The notes under the pieces were generated by a model. That model saw only the letters and a program-made list of their open reading frames with translations, had not been told where the DNA came from and did no database searches. From contig JADZFO010000027.1 in assembly GCA_020849855.1 (NCBI GenBank), forward strand, positions 62,001 to 126,000: a stretch of 64,000 nucleotides of DNA, read 5' to 3'. Of this stretch, positions 17,179-25,167 are shown piece by piece. The DNA comes from a bacterium. GTDB lineage: Bacteria; 4484-113; JAFGCY01. Both the position numbers and the translations under genes were made by a program. Position 1 is the stretch's first letter, and each line of letters begins with the position of its first letter.

Positions 17179-18113
17179 TGCGTGCCAACATGACTCTCTT
17201 CATCATCATCGGCGCCTGCATCCTGGTGGCCGTCGCCTACACCTTCCTCGGCAAGATGAAGCTGGACGAGCTGGTGGCCACTGCGCGCTCGGAGAACGAA
17301 AGCCTGACCGCGCAGCGCGATCTGATCGTCAAGCACACCCAGGAAATCCCGGTGTTGGCCAAGCAGCAGGGCAAGTGGCTGGAGTCGCTGGAGCTCTTCC
17401 GCGACGCCATTCCCAACGAGATCAACGACCACGTTTTCTTCACCAACCTGTCCCGTGAAATGGCCAGCCACAACGTCAGGATGCTGGGCGTCAAGCTCGG
17501 CTCCGGCGGTCAGTGGATGGGCAAGATCCGCGACGAGCAGGCCGAGCATCTCGACGGTATCGGCGTGGACGTCAAGGCGGCCAAGCAGGTCAAGATCGCT
17601 TACTACTCCATCAAGCTGGTAGGCGAGTACGACCAGGTCCTGACCGTGTTCGAGAACCTCAAGCGCTACCGCCGCCTCTACACGATCGACCAGATCACCA
17701 GCCCTACCGGTGGAGCGGCCGGCACCGTCACCCAGGTGCTCAACTCCAATGAAACCGGCATCGAGGTTACGGGCAAGATCTACTACGGTATTCCCGAGGA
17801 CTTCATCAATACCGATGAGCTCATCGCGAAGATCATCCGCAACCTGATCGGCCCGGCGGCGACAAAGATCCAGCGCAATGTCGGCGGACGGGGTCAGGAG
17901 CTGCTTAACAGCAGCTCGCCCGAGTCGCGGACCCAGCTCGACCGTCCGGCGGCTGACCTGGGCGTCAGCTCCTCCGAGGAGGCCAGCAGTCCCGCGCCGG
18001 ATTCAGAGTCCGAGGTGGAGACAGACACCAAGACCGGCTGGGAGTTCGTTCCCGGTGTGGCGGCGGCATCCAGCCCCGCGCAGGAAACAGCGGCTGCGGG
18101 TGCGGCCGGTTAA
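17178..18113 (+). CDS. pilO: Type IV pilus assembly protein PilO
   Basis: 311 residues. An N-terminal TM helix (about 6-24) and a coiled coil (ARSENESLTAQRDLI) are followed by a ferredoxin-like periplasmic domain (IKLVGEYDQVLTVFENLKRYRRLYTI), the PilO pattern of a PilN partner. It starts with ATG overlapping the pilN stop (TAATG). The last 80 residues are a low-complexity Ser/Ala/Glu tail. It aligns the inner-membrane complex with the secretin. Confidence 0.88.
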   Translation: MRANMTLFIIIGACILVAVAYTFLGKMKLDELVATARSENESLTAQRDLIVKHTQEIPVLAKQQGKWLESLELFRDAIPNEINDHVFFTNLSREMASHNVRMLGVKLGSGGQWMGKIRDEQAEHLDGIGVDVKAAKQVKIAYYSIKLVGEYDQVLTVFENLKRYRRLYTIDQITSPTGGAAGTVTQVLNSNETGIEVTGKIYYGIPEDFINTDELIAKIIRNLIGPAATKIQRNVGGRGQELLNSSSPESRTQLDRPAADLGVSSSEEASSPAPDSESEVETDTKTGWEFVPGVAAASSPAQETAAAGAAG

Positions 18114-18125
18114 GAGGTAACTGAG

Positions 18126-19286
18126 ATGAATGAAGGCCGCAAGACAAACGTGACCCAGATCCTGCTGCTGGTAGGCCTGCTTGGCGCGCTGACATTCATG
18201 GTCTTCCGGGTCATGCTGCCGCAGATGAACGCCAACAAGGAGCGCGAGGAGCGCCGCGCCGCGCGCCGCGCATCCAGCGCCGGGGCTGAGGACACCGCGG
18301 CCGGCAACGGCGTCACCAAGATGCCGGTGGTGCCCACCACCTCCGGCTCCGGCAGCCAGAAGGCCATTGCGCGGGCAGAGTCGGAGTACCGCCTCAACCC
18401 CAACCAGTTCCGGGTCTTCAGCATCGATCCGCCGAAGAACCCCTTCGGCCAGAACGAAGCCTGGTATGCCGACACACTCAAGGAGCTGCCGGGCTATCCG
18501 CAGCTGCGTGACAGCGGCTACCTGGACAGCTCAGCTCCTTACCTGCCTCCGGTGCCTGAGGTGCTGGATCCTTCGCGCCAGTGGTCCCGTGTGGTGATCC
18601 AGCGCGACAAGAGCAGCTCCAACATGGAAATCTCCGGCGCCAGCGCGGATGGCTCGCTGAACACGACGGTCTCGCTCAGCGAAGGCACGGCCGGTGAGGA
18701 CCGCGTCGAGTGGACACCCGAAATCGGCATCCCGCTCAGCGCCCTGACCGTTCCGGGCTGGGACCAGCAGTATCCCGAGCAGGCGGCCATGATGCGTGGC
18801 CTGATCCCTAAGCCCAGCGACGCGGCCGCCAGGGACAACTCCAAGGCGCCCGGCGGGCTGGACCGTTCCTCGGATCTCTTTATTGGCGACAGCTACACCG
18901 GCCTGCAGGTCCCGGGCGATGGCAGCCCCGGCGATGCGCTGGGCGATGGCCAAAGCCAGGGCGACAGCATTGCCTGCACCGGCATCAACCGCCAGGGCAA
19001 GCGCGCTTCGGCCATCATGGTACTGAACGGCAAGTCCTACATCGTCTCCGAAGGATCGGTCCTGCCGACGCATTACCAGGTCCTGGAGATCAAGGGCGAC
19101 GGCGTTGTGATCACCGACCTCAAGGATGGCAGCTCGCGCTGGGTTGAGGTCAGCTCCGCGCAGCGCGAGGGCCGCAATGGCTCAAAGAAGAAGAACAACG
19201 ATGAGCCGGCCAAGCCGGCTGACGACGCTGAGGAGCAGCCTGAAACTGTCATCGCACCGGCAGACCTGCCGGTCTTCGTCCGCTAG
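18126..19286 (+). CDS. PilP-like inner-membrane/periplasmic pilus protein
   Basis: 386 residues. One N-terminal TM helix (about 9-32) is followed by a long disordered linker. The C-terminal 90 residues (IACTGINRQGKRASAIMVLNG, ending near VEVSSAQ) look like the small beta-domain of PilP/GspC-type proteins. Position between pilO and pilQ supports the assignment. It differs from classical PilP in having a TM anchor rather than a lipobox and in being about twice as long. The identification rests on synteny and a weak domain likeness. Confidence 0.68.
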   Translation: MNEGRKTNVTQILLLVGLLGALTFMVFRVMLPQMNANKEREERRAARRASSAGAEDTAAGNGVTKMPVVPTTSGSGSQKAIARAESEYRLNPNQFRVFSIDPPKNPFGQNEAWYADTLKELPGYPQLRDSGYLDSSAPYLPPVPEVLDPSRQWSRVVIQRDKSSSNMEISGASADGSLNTTVSLSEGTAGEDRVEWTPEIGIPLSALTVPGWDQQYPEQAAMMRGLIPKPSDAAARDNSKAPGGLDRSSDLFIGDSYTGLQVPGDGSPGDALGDGQSQGDSIACTGINRQGKRASAIMVLNGKSYIVSEGSVLPTHYQVLEIKGDGVVITDLKDGSSRWVEVSSAQREGRNGSKKKNNDEPAKPADDAEEQPETVIAPADLPVFVR

Positions 19287-19331
19287 GGCTGCTCAGCCGT
19301 AGCTGCTGACGGCATGGCTTATCGCCTCGTG

Positions 19332-19360
19332 TTGACAGTTTTGGGATAAGTCTGTAGACT
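19332..19360 (+). promoter_or_regulatory. Promoter upstream of pilQ
   Basis: TTGACA (19332-19337), exactly 17 nt, then TAGACT (19355-19360), preceded by TG. The predicted start near 19367 leaves a 60-nt leader before the GTG at 19428. A second box TACAAT at 19372 has no good -35. The secretin can thus be made independently of pilMNOP. Confidence 0.75.
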
Positions 19361-19427
19361 GAACACCTGCGTACAATCGGAACCTACTGCCGGTGAGGCA
19401 GAATACACTTCGAGAGAGGGTTGAGAA

Positions 19428-21686
19428 GTGAGAGGGGCCGGACGTGCCGCGCTGGTTAGCGCATACATTGGAGGGTTGCTGTGCTTGTTCGTCCTTGGCA
19501 CTGCGCGTGCTGAGGAGGGCGGAGCCACGGCTGCCTTGGTTGGCCTTAAGGCCAAACTAACTGACCAGGGAGCTGTAATCCAGCTTCATACATCTGAGTC
19601 AGTCAGCTTTACGGTGGACCGTTTCGCCATTGACCCCTCGGTCACTGTCTGGTCCTCCGCCCTGGCTCCGGAGTTCGACAGCTCGAACCCCGAGCTTGAC
19701 CTCGAGCATTTCCGCCTGGGCACACTGGTGACCGGCGCGGAGATGGTCCGCGGGTCCGCGCGCAGCGGCCTGCGCTTTTCCGTCAGTTCCGATGCCGACC
19801 GCAGCAAGGCCTTCGTGGTCAAGCGCGATGGCGTGTGCGAACTGACGATTCCCTACATTTCCGGCGCGGCCCGTCCGCTGACGCTGGCTTTCGGTAGCGA
19901 GATGGTTCTCGAGCCGGTGGCAGCCGAGGCTGAGGACGCAGCCCCTGAGCTGGAAATCAACGCTGAGCCCGCCAGCTGGTCAGACGCTCCCGAGGGCGGC
20001 TTTGCCGCGCCCGGTGAGAGCCTGTCCAACTCGGCAACGGTGAACTACCAGCTCAGCGAGCCGCTGGCTGCTGAGGACCTGAACTTCAGCGCAGGCGGCG
20101 ACGAGGAGGAGTTCTACGCTCCCTACGGCGAACCGCAGATCAGCATGCCCCGCGAGGAGGCTGCCGGTACGCAGGTGAACGCCGAGATGCCGCAGAAGTC
20201 GCGCGTCACCCTGGGCAGCAAGGCCAAGCTCAACCTGAAAGATGAGCACTCGGCCCCGGTCATGGACATGATGCCGACCAGCTACAGTGGCAAGTCCGCC
20301 CTCAGCGGCATGTCGCTGGAGCTCTTTGAAATCGTCGATACCCCACTGGACGAGGCCATCACCTTGCTGGTCGCGCCCAGTGACATGAACATCATTGTCG
20401 ACTCCAGCGTGGGCGACAACGCGGTGTCACTCAGCTTCAAGCAGGGCCAGACAGACCTTAAGGGCGCCCTGGACCTGCTGACCAAGGCCTATGGCCTGGA
20501 CTATGTGGTTGAGGCCGGCACTATTGTTGTCGCGGCCAAGGACAAGATCAGCGGCTCCTTCATCACTCTGGAGAGCCGCGTCTTTGAGCTGTCCTATGCC
20601 GACCCCCTGCGTGTCAAGACCATCGTTGAGAACGCGCTCTTCAAGACCGACCCGGCCGCGGTGAACACCAGCCCGGAGAAGATCTTCGTTTACGGCGGTG
20701 AGAACTTCACTGACCCCAACGAAGGCTCTAAGGGTGCCAGCCGTGGCGGTGGCGCGGGTGCTGCTGGCGCTGGCGCTGAAGGCGCGGGCGGCGAAGGCGG
20801 CGGCGGTGGTGAGGGCGGCGGCGAGTCACGCCTCAACAACATCGAGGACATCAACACGAACATGAGCTCGGCCCCGCCGAACGCCATCGTGGCCTACTGC
20901 TCGGCGGACAAGATGAAGCTCGTCGAGGAGATGGTCGCCAAGCTGGACCGCAAGCCGACCATCGTCGAGCTTGAAGTGCGCGTCTGCGAGATCAGCGATA
21001 CAGATCTCAAGGATCTCGGCCTGGTGGTGCAGGACGGCGACCGCAACAACCGCTCCGAGGGTGTCACCGAGACCTGGAGCGAAGCCCCGAGCGGCCGCGA
21101 CCTGGACCTGGACGGCAACCTGAGCTTCGAGTCCTTCAGCATCGGCTCCTTCCTGCGCGGCGGCCTGAACTTCCAGGCCCGCCTGAACACCCTGATCGAG
21201 AACGGCAAGGTTGAGACCCTGGCCCAGCCGGTGCTCTCCACCGTAATCGACAAGCAGGCCAAGTACTTCGCCGGTGAGCGCATCCCCTATGTGGCCCGCG
21301 TCAGCATCACGAACAACACCATCCAGCAGGAAGTGGAGTTCATCGATGTGGGCGTCACCCTGTCCTTCAAGCCGCGCATGGACGAGAACGGCAACCTGAC
21401 CATCCAGGTCGACCCCGCGGTCAGCAGCCTGGTTGAGTTCGTGCCGATCGGCGGCGGCGCCGTCGCCCCGCGCACCCTGGACCGTCAGATGTCCACCACG
21501 GTGCGTGTGGAAGACTGCGAGCCCTTCGTCATGGCCGGCCTGATCAGCAAGCGCGAGAAGGAAACCATCTCGAAGATCCCGGGTCTGGGCGACCTGCCCT
21601 GGATCGGCCGCTGGTTCCGCAACAAGAACGTCGACAACCAGCGTACGGAAGTGGTTGTCATCGTTACTCCCAAGCTGCAGAAATAA
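19428..21686 (+). CDS. pilQ: Type IV pilus secretin PilQ
   Basis: 752 residues from a GTG. A signal peptide (…VLGTARA|EEG, cut near residue 28) sends it to the outer membrane. An AMIN-like beta region is followed by an N0/STN domain (LDEAITLLVAPSDMNIIVD, about 305-370), an N1-type domain interrupted by a 40-residue Gly/Ala/Glu-rich insert (about 430-470), and the C-terminal secretin domain with VETLAQPVLSTVIDK, VEFIDVGVTL and KIPGLGDLPWIGRWF. It forms the gated channel through which the pilus passes. A strong terminator follows. Confidence 0.93.
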   Translation: MRGAGRAALVSAYIGGLLCLFVLGTARAEEGGATAALVGLKAKLTDQGAVIQLHTSESVSFTVDRFAIDPSVTVWSSALAPEFDSSNPELDLEHFRLGTLVTGAEMVRGSARSGLRFSVSSDADRSKAFVVKRDGVCELTIPYISGAARPLTLAFGSEMVLEPVAAEAEDAAPELEINAEPASWSDAPEGGFAAPGESLSNSATVNYQLSEPLAAEDLNFSAGGDEEEFYAPYGEPQISMPREEAAGTQVNAEMPQKSRVTLGSKAKLNLKDEHSAPVMDMMPTSYSGKSALSGMSLELFEIVDTPLDEAITLLVAPSDMNIIVDSSVGDNAVSLSFKQGQTDLKGALDLLTKAYGLDYVVEAGTIVVAAKDKISGSFITLESRVFELSYADPLRVKTIVENALFKTDPAAVNTSPEKIFVYGGENFTDPNEGSKGASRGGGAGAAGAGAEGAGGEGGGGGEGGGESRLNNIEDINTNMSSAPPNAIVAYCSADKMKLVEEMVAKLDRKPTIVELEVRVCEISDTDLKDLGLVVQDGDRNNRSEGVTETWSEAPSGRDLDLDGNLSFESFSIGSFLRGGLNFQARLNTLIENGKVETLAQPVLSTVIDKQAKYFAGERIPYVARVSITNNTIQQEVEFIDVGVTLSFKPRMDENGNLTIQVDPAVSSLVEFVPIGGGAVAPRTLDRQMSTTVRVEDCEPFVMAGLISKREKETISKIPGLGDLPWIGRWFRNKNVDNQRTEVVVIVTPKLQK

Positions 21687-21726
21687 CGTCAAGTGGCGCC
21701 TCCGGGCGGCACCCCTCTTGAACTAT

Positions 21727-21770
21727 GCGCCCCGTGGGACTCTCTCCCCGCGGGGCGCGTTGCTTTTCTG
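21727..21770 (+). terminator. Intrinsic terminator after pilQ
   Basis: Arms GCGCCCCGTGGG (21727-21738) and CCCGCGGGGCGC (21747-21758) pair with one U-G wobble, followed by GTTGCTTTTCTG. It separates the pilus locus from the convergent enoyl-CoA hydratase gene. Confidence 0.85.
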
Positions 21771-21844
21771 TGGCCAGGTGCCTGCAGCAGCGGTCTGCCT
21801 CTGCAAGTGGAGGATCCTGCAGCTGATCCCGCGGCTGGCGCCGT

Positions 21845-22651
21845 TTAGTCCTGCGGCAGCCAGGCCGGCCTGCGCTTCTCCAGGAAAGCGCTCAGGCCTT
21901 CCTGACCCTCCGGGCTGACCCGCAGGCGGGCGATCAAAGCGGCAGTCTCGTTCAGTGCGGCTTCGTCTGCCGCTCCGCCGGCCAGGCGCCGCAGCAGGGC
22001 CTTAGTCTCGCGGGCAGCACGCGGCCCGGCGGCCAGCAGGCTGCTGATACGCAGGCGCAGGCTGTCTTCAAGGTCAGCCGGCGCGGCGCTTTCCTGCACC
22101 AGTCCGCAGCGCAGCGCAAGGTCATTGCCAAAGCGCTCGCCGCTGAGCAGCAGGCGGGTGCATGCGCTGAAGCCCAGGCGCCGCAGCACATAGGGCAGGA
22201 TAGTGGCGGGGGCGATGCCAAGGCGCACCTCGCTGAAGCTGTAAAGCGCCCCGTCCTCGGCCAGCACGTGGTCGCAGCAGCACAAAAGCCCCAGTCCGCC
22301 GCCAAAGGCCCCGCCCTGGACCAGCGCCAGCAGCGGAACAGGGCAGGAATCCACCTGCTGCAGCATCTGCGCCAGCGCCTGGGCGTCCGCCAGGTTCTGC
22401 TCCGCTCCCGCATCCTTCTGCTCACGCATCCAGTTCAGGTCGCCGCCGCTGCAGAAATAGCCCCCGGCGCCCTGGATCAGCACAAGGCGCAGCTCTTCCG
22501 GGGCCATTCCTGCCAGAAAAGCGAAGCATTGCTGCAGTTCTTTAACCATTCCGGCGTTAAAGGCGTTCTTCAGCTCCGGCCGCTGCAGGCTCAGCGTCGC
22601 CAGACCGGTGGACGGCTCGTGCAGCAGGCTCAGGTACTGGTAGTCAGGCAT
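21845..22651 (-). CDS. Enoyl-CoA hydratase/isomerase family protein (LiuC/methylglutaconyl-CoA hydratase-like)
   Basis: 268 residues of the crotonase fold. The oxyanion-hole segments are GGYFCSGGDLNWM (about 63-75) and GGAFGGGLGLLCCCD (about 112-126), and the catalytic Glu lies in SEVRLGIAPATI, a string typical of methylglutaconyl-CoA and isohexenylglutaconyl-CoA hydratases of leucine/acyclic terpene degradation. The exact substrate is inference. The ATG is 6 nt after TAACCT on the minus strand with no Shine-Dalgarno, so the mRNA is probably leaderless. No other fatty-acid or leucine genes adjoin it. Confidence 0.88.
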   Translation of the reverse strand: MPDYQYLSLLHEPSTGLATLSLQRPELKNAFNAGMVKELQQCFAFLAGMAPEELRLVLIQGAGGYFCSGGDLNWMREQKDAGAEQNLADAQALAQMLQQVDSCPVPLLALVQGGAFGGGLGLLCCCDHVLAEDGALYSFSEVRLGIAPATILPYVLRRLGFSACTRLLLSGERFGNDLALRCGLVQESAAPADLEDSLRLRISSLLAAGPRAARETKALLRRLAGGAADEAALNETAALIARLRVSPEGQEGLSAFLEKRRPAWLPQD

Positions 22652-22657
22652 GCAGCA

Positions 22658-22663
22658 AGGTTA
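22658..22663 (-). promoter_or_regulatory. -10 box TAACCT for leaderless enoyl-CoA hydratase gene
   Basis: On the minus strand TGCTAACCT (extended -10 form) is followed by 6 nt and the ATG at 22651. Confidence 0.42.
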
Positions 22664-22677
22664 GCAGCCAGCCGCGT

Positions 22678-22707
22678 TTGCGCCCGAACTAATCCGGGTG
22701 CTAGAAT
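22678..22707 (+). promoter_or_regulatory. Promoter of secDF-recJ
   Basis: Extended -10 TGCTAGAAT (hexamer 22702-22707) with a weak -35 TTGCGC (22678-22683) at 18-nt spacing. The leader of about 37 nt includes GGAG before the ATG at 22750. Confidence 0.5.
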
Positions 22708-22749
22708 TCGCGGTTCCAACAGCCAACCTTTTATTAGGAGCCACACTGC

Positions 22750-25167
22750 ATGAGCCCCCTGGTGAGATGGTTGATCATTGCGGCCGTTCTGATCGTCGCA
22801 TGTGTCAACCCGCTGTACCGGCACTACAAGATGAAGGAGCCGATCGTTACGCTCGGCCTGGATCTGAAGGGTGGTGTCGAAGTCCTGCTGCAGGCCAAGC
22901 CTGAGAATGGCGGCATGCCGACTGCCGATCAGGTCACTGGCGCGATCGAGGTCGTCAGCAACCGCGTCGACCCCAGCGGCACCAAGGAGCTTTTCCTGTC
23001 TCAGGTTGGCACTGACCGCATCCTGCTGCAGGTGCCTGGCGAAAAGAACCCCGACCAGATCATCTCGGTCCTGGGCGATACGGCGCTGCTGGAGTTCATC
23101 AACACCGGCAACGACTTCTTCCCTGAGGGCACGGAGTTCAACGAGCCGGGCAGCGCGACGCGCCAGGCTGACTTCGCCAAGTACGAGACCATCCTCACCG
23201 GCGCCGACCTTGAAAAGGCCACGGTGCTGCTGAACGCCAACAAGCCGGAGATTGGCTTCACCTTCCGGCCCGAGGCGCGCGACACCTTCGGCACCTTCAC
23301 CACGAACCACGTGGGTCAGTACCTGGCGATCATCCTCGACGGCAAGGTCCTGTCCTGCCCGCGGATTGACAGCGCCATCTGGGGCGACGGCCGTATCACC
23401 GGCACCTTCACCATGGATGAGGTGAACAAGGTGGTGCGCCAGCTCAACGCCGGCGCCCTGCCGGTGCCGCTGCAGATCCTCAGCTCCTCGGTGGTCGGCC
23501 CGACCCTGGGCCAGGAGAGCATCGACAAGAGCTATCTCGCCGGCCTCGTCGGTATGGCGGCCGTGCTGCTCTTCCTGATCATCTTCTACCGCGTGCCCGG
23601 CCTGGTGGCCTCCATCAGCCTGGCCCTCTACGTGGTTCTCACCATCGGTTACTTCAGCCTGATCAACGCCACCCTGACCCTGCCGGGTATCGCCGGCCTG
23701 CTCCTGGGTATCGGTATGGCCGTTGACGGCAACGTCATCATCTTTGAGCGATTAAAGGAAGAGCTGCGCTGGGGCAAGACCCTCTTTGCCGCCATCGAGG
23801 CGGCCTTCTCCCGCGCCTGGGTCGCCATCCTTGACGGTAACGTCACCACCATGATCGCTGCTGCGGTGCTGTACTTCTTCGGCACCGGCCCCATCAAGGG
23901 CTTCGCGGTGACCCTGTTTATCGGTAACCTGGTCTCGCTCTTCTCGGCGGTCTTTGTGACCCGCCAGCTTATCGACGTCTTCGCGCACGCAATGCCGGGC
24001 GTCAACCTCTACACGAACACCATGGCGCCGCTGGAGAAGCCTTCGGTCCAGCTGGCCGAGAAGCGCTACTTCGGCTGGGTCGAGCGCAGCCCGATCTGGA
24101 TCGGCATCTCGCTGACCATCATTGCCATCGGTATCGCATTCCTGTTTGTGAACAACGGCCGCTTCGGCCGCCCGCTGAACCTCGGTATTGACTTCACCGG
24201 CGGCGAGAAGATCATCCTGCAGACGAAGGATGAGCTGCCCCTGGACGGCCAGAGCCTGCTGGCCATCGTCGAGAAGTACTCCGACGGTGAGCCCACTGTG
24301 CAGGTTGACGCCACCGACCGGCACGTCGCCTCCATCCGCCTGCGCGTCAAGGCTTCCGGCGAGAACGAGGCTGAGATCAGCCGCAACCGCGCCTCCAGCC
24401 TCTCTGACATGAAGGAGGAGATCGGCACGGCCTTTGGCGGCTTCGTGGCCGAAAGCGAGGCCTCGCCCAACCCGACCGTGCGCGAACAGAGCTTCGTAGG
24501 CCCGACAGTCGGCCAGGAGCTGATCAAGAACGCCATCACCGCTCTGGTGGTCGGCATGATCCTGATCTTCCTGTATATCGTGATGCGCTTTGGCATCTGG
24601 CAGATGAGCGCCGGCGCGATCCTCGCCCTGCTCCACGACGTGTTGATCACACTGGCCATGACCTCGGTGCTGGGCCTGGAGGTCAACTCCAGCTTCATCG
24701 CGGTCATCCTGACCATCGTGGGTTACTCGATCAACGACTCGGTCATCATCTTCGACCGAATACGCGAAAACCTGCGCGGCCTGCAGGGGGCCAACTTCAG
24801 CCAGCTCTGCAACCTCTCCCTCAGCCAGACCTTCACCCGTTCGCTGAACACAGTGCTGAACGTCGTCTGGATGGTCGCCGCCCTGCTGCTGCTGGGTGGT
24901 GACAATATCCGCGACTTCATGCTGGCAATGCTGATCGGTATGGTCTCCGGCGGTTACAGCTCGATCTTCATCGCCACGCCGATGATGCTGCTGGTTTCGA
25001 AGGGCCGCTCGCCGGGTCAGGCCGTCATTGCCCCCGCGCCGGCGCCCCTTGGTGGAGCCGCGGCCCGCGAGGCCTATGTGCCGGAGATGGAGAGTGAGGA
25101 CTATCCGCCCCTCGGCGCCCCGGCGCGCCAGGGCAACAGCGCCACCAAGAAGCAGCGCCGCCGCTAA
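22750..25167 (+). CDS. secDF: Protein translocase subunit SecDF (fused SecD and SecF)
   Basis: 805 residues. SecD and SecF, which use the proton gradient to pull preproteins out of SecYEG, are joined in one chain. The SecD half has the N-terminal TM, LGLDLKGGVEVLL (about 37), the P1 region with NRVDPSGTKE, and the TM block with GIGMAVDGNVIIFERLKEE. The SecF half begins near residue 440 (WIGISLTIIAIG), repeats GIDFTGGEKI and ends with the block GYSINDSVIIFDRIRENL. The P1 head is shorter than in E. coli SecD. GGAG precedes the ATG, and the stop overlaps the recJ start (TAATG). Confidence 0.95.
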   Translation: MSPLVRWLIIAAVLIVACVNPLYRHYKMKEPIVTLGLDLKGGVEVLLQAKPENGGMPTADQVTGAIEVVSNRVDPSGTKELFLSQVGTDRILLQVPGEKNPDQIISVLGDTALLEFINTGNDFFPEGTEFNEPGSATRQADFAKYETILTGADLEKATVLLNANKPEIGFTFRPEARDTFGTFTTNHVGQYLAIILDGKVLSCPRIDSAIWGDGRITGTFTMDEVNKVVRQLNAGALPVPLQILSSSVVGPTLGQESIDKSYLAGLVGMAAVLLFLIIFYRVPGLVASISLALYVVLTIGYFSLINATLTLPGIAGLLLGIGMAVDGNVIIFERLKEELRWGKTLFAAIEAAFSRAWVAILDGNVTTMIAAAVLYFFGTGPIKGFAVTLFIGNLVSLFSAVFVTRQLIDVFAHAMPGVNLYTNTMAPLEKPSVQLAEKRYFGWVERSPIWIGISLTIIAIGIAFLFVNNGRFGRPLNLGIDFTGGEKIILQTKDELPLDGQSLLAIVEKYSDGEPTVQVDATDRHVASIRLRVKASGENEAEISRNRASSLSDMKEEIGTAFGGFVAESEASPNPTVREQSFVGPTVGQELIKNAITALVVGMILIFLYIVMRFGIWQMSAGAILALLHDVLITLAMTSVLGLEVNSSFIAVILTIVGYSINDSVIIFDRIRENLRGLQGANFSQLCNLSLSQTFTRSLNTVLNVVWMVAALLLLGGDNIRDFMLAMLIGMVSGGYSSIFIATPMMLLVSKGRSPGQAVIAPAPAPLGGAAAREAYVPEMESEDYPPLGAPARQGNSATKKQRRR

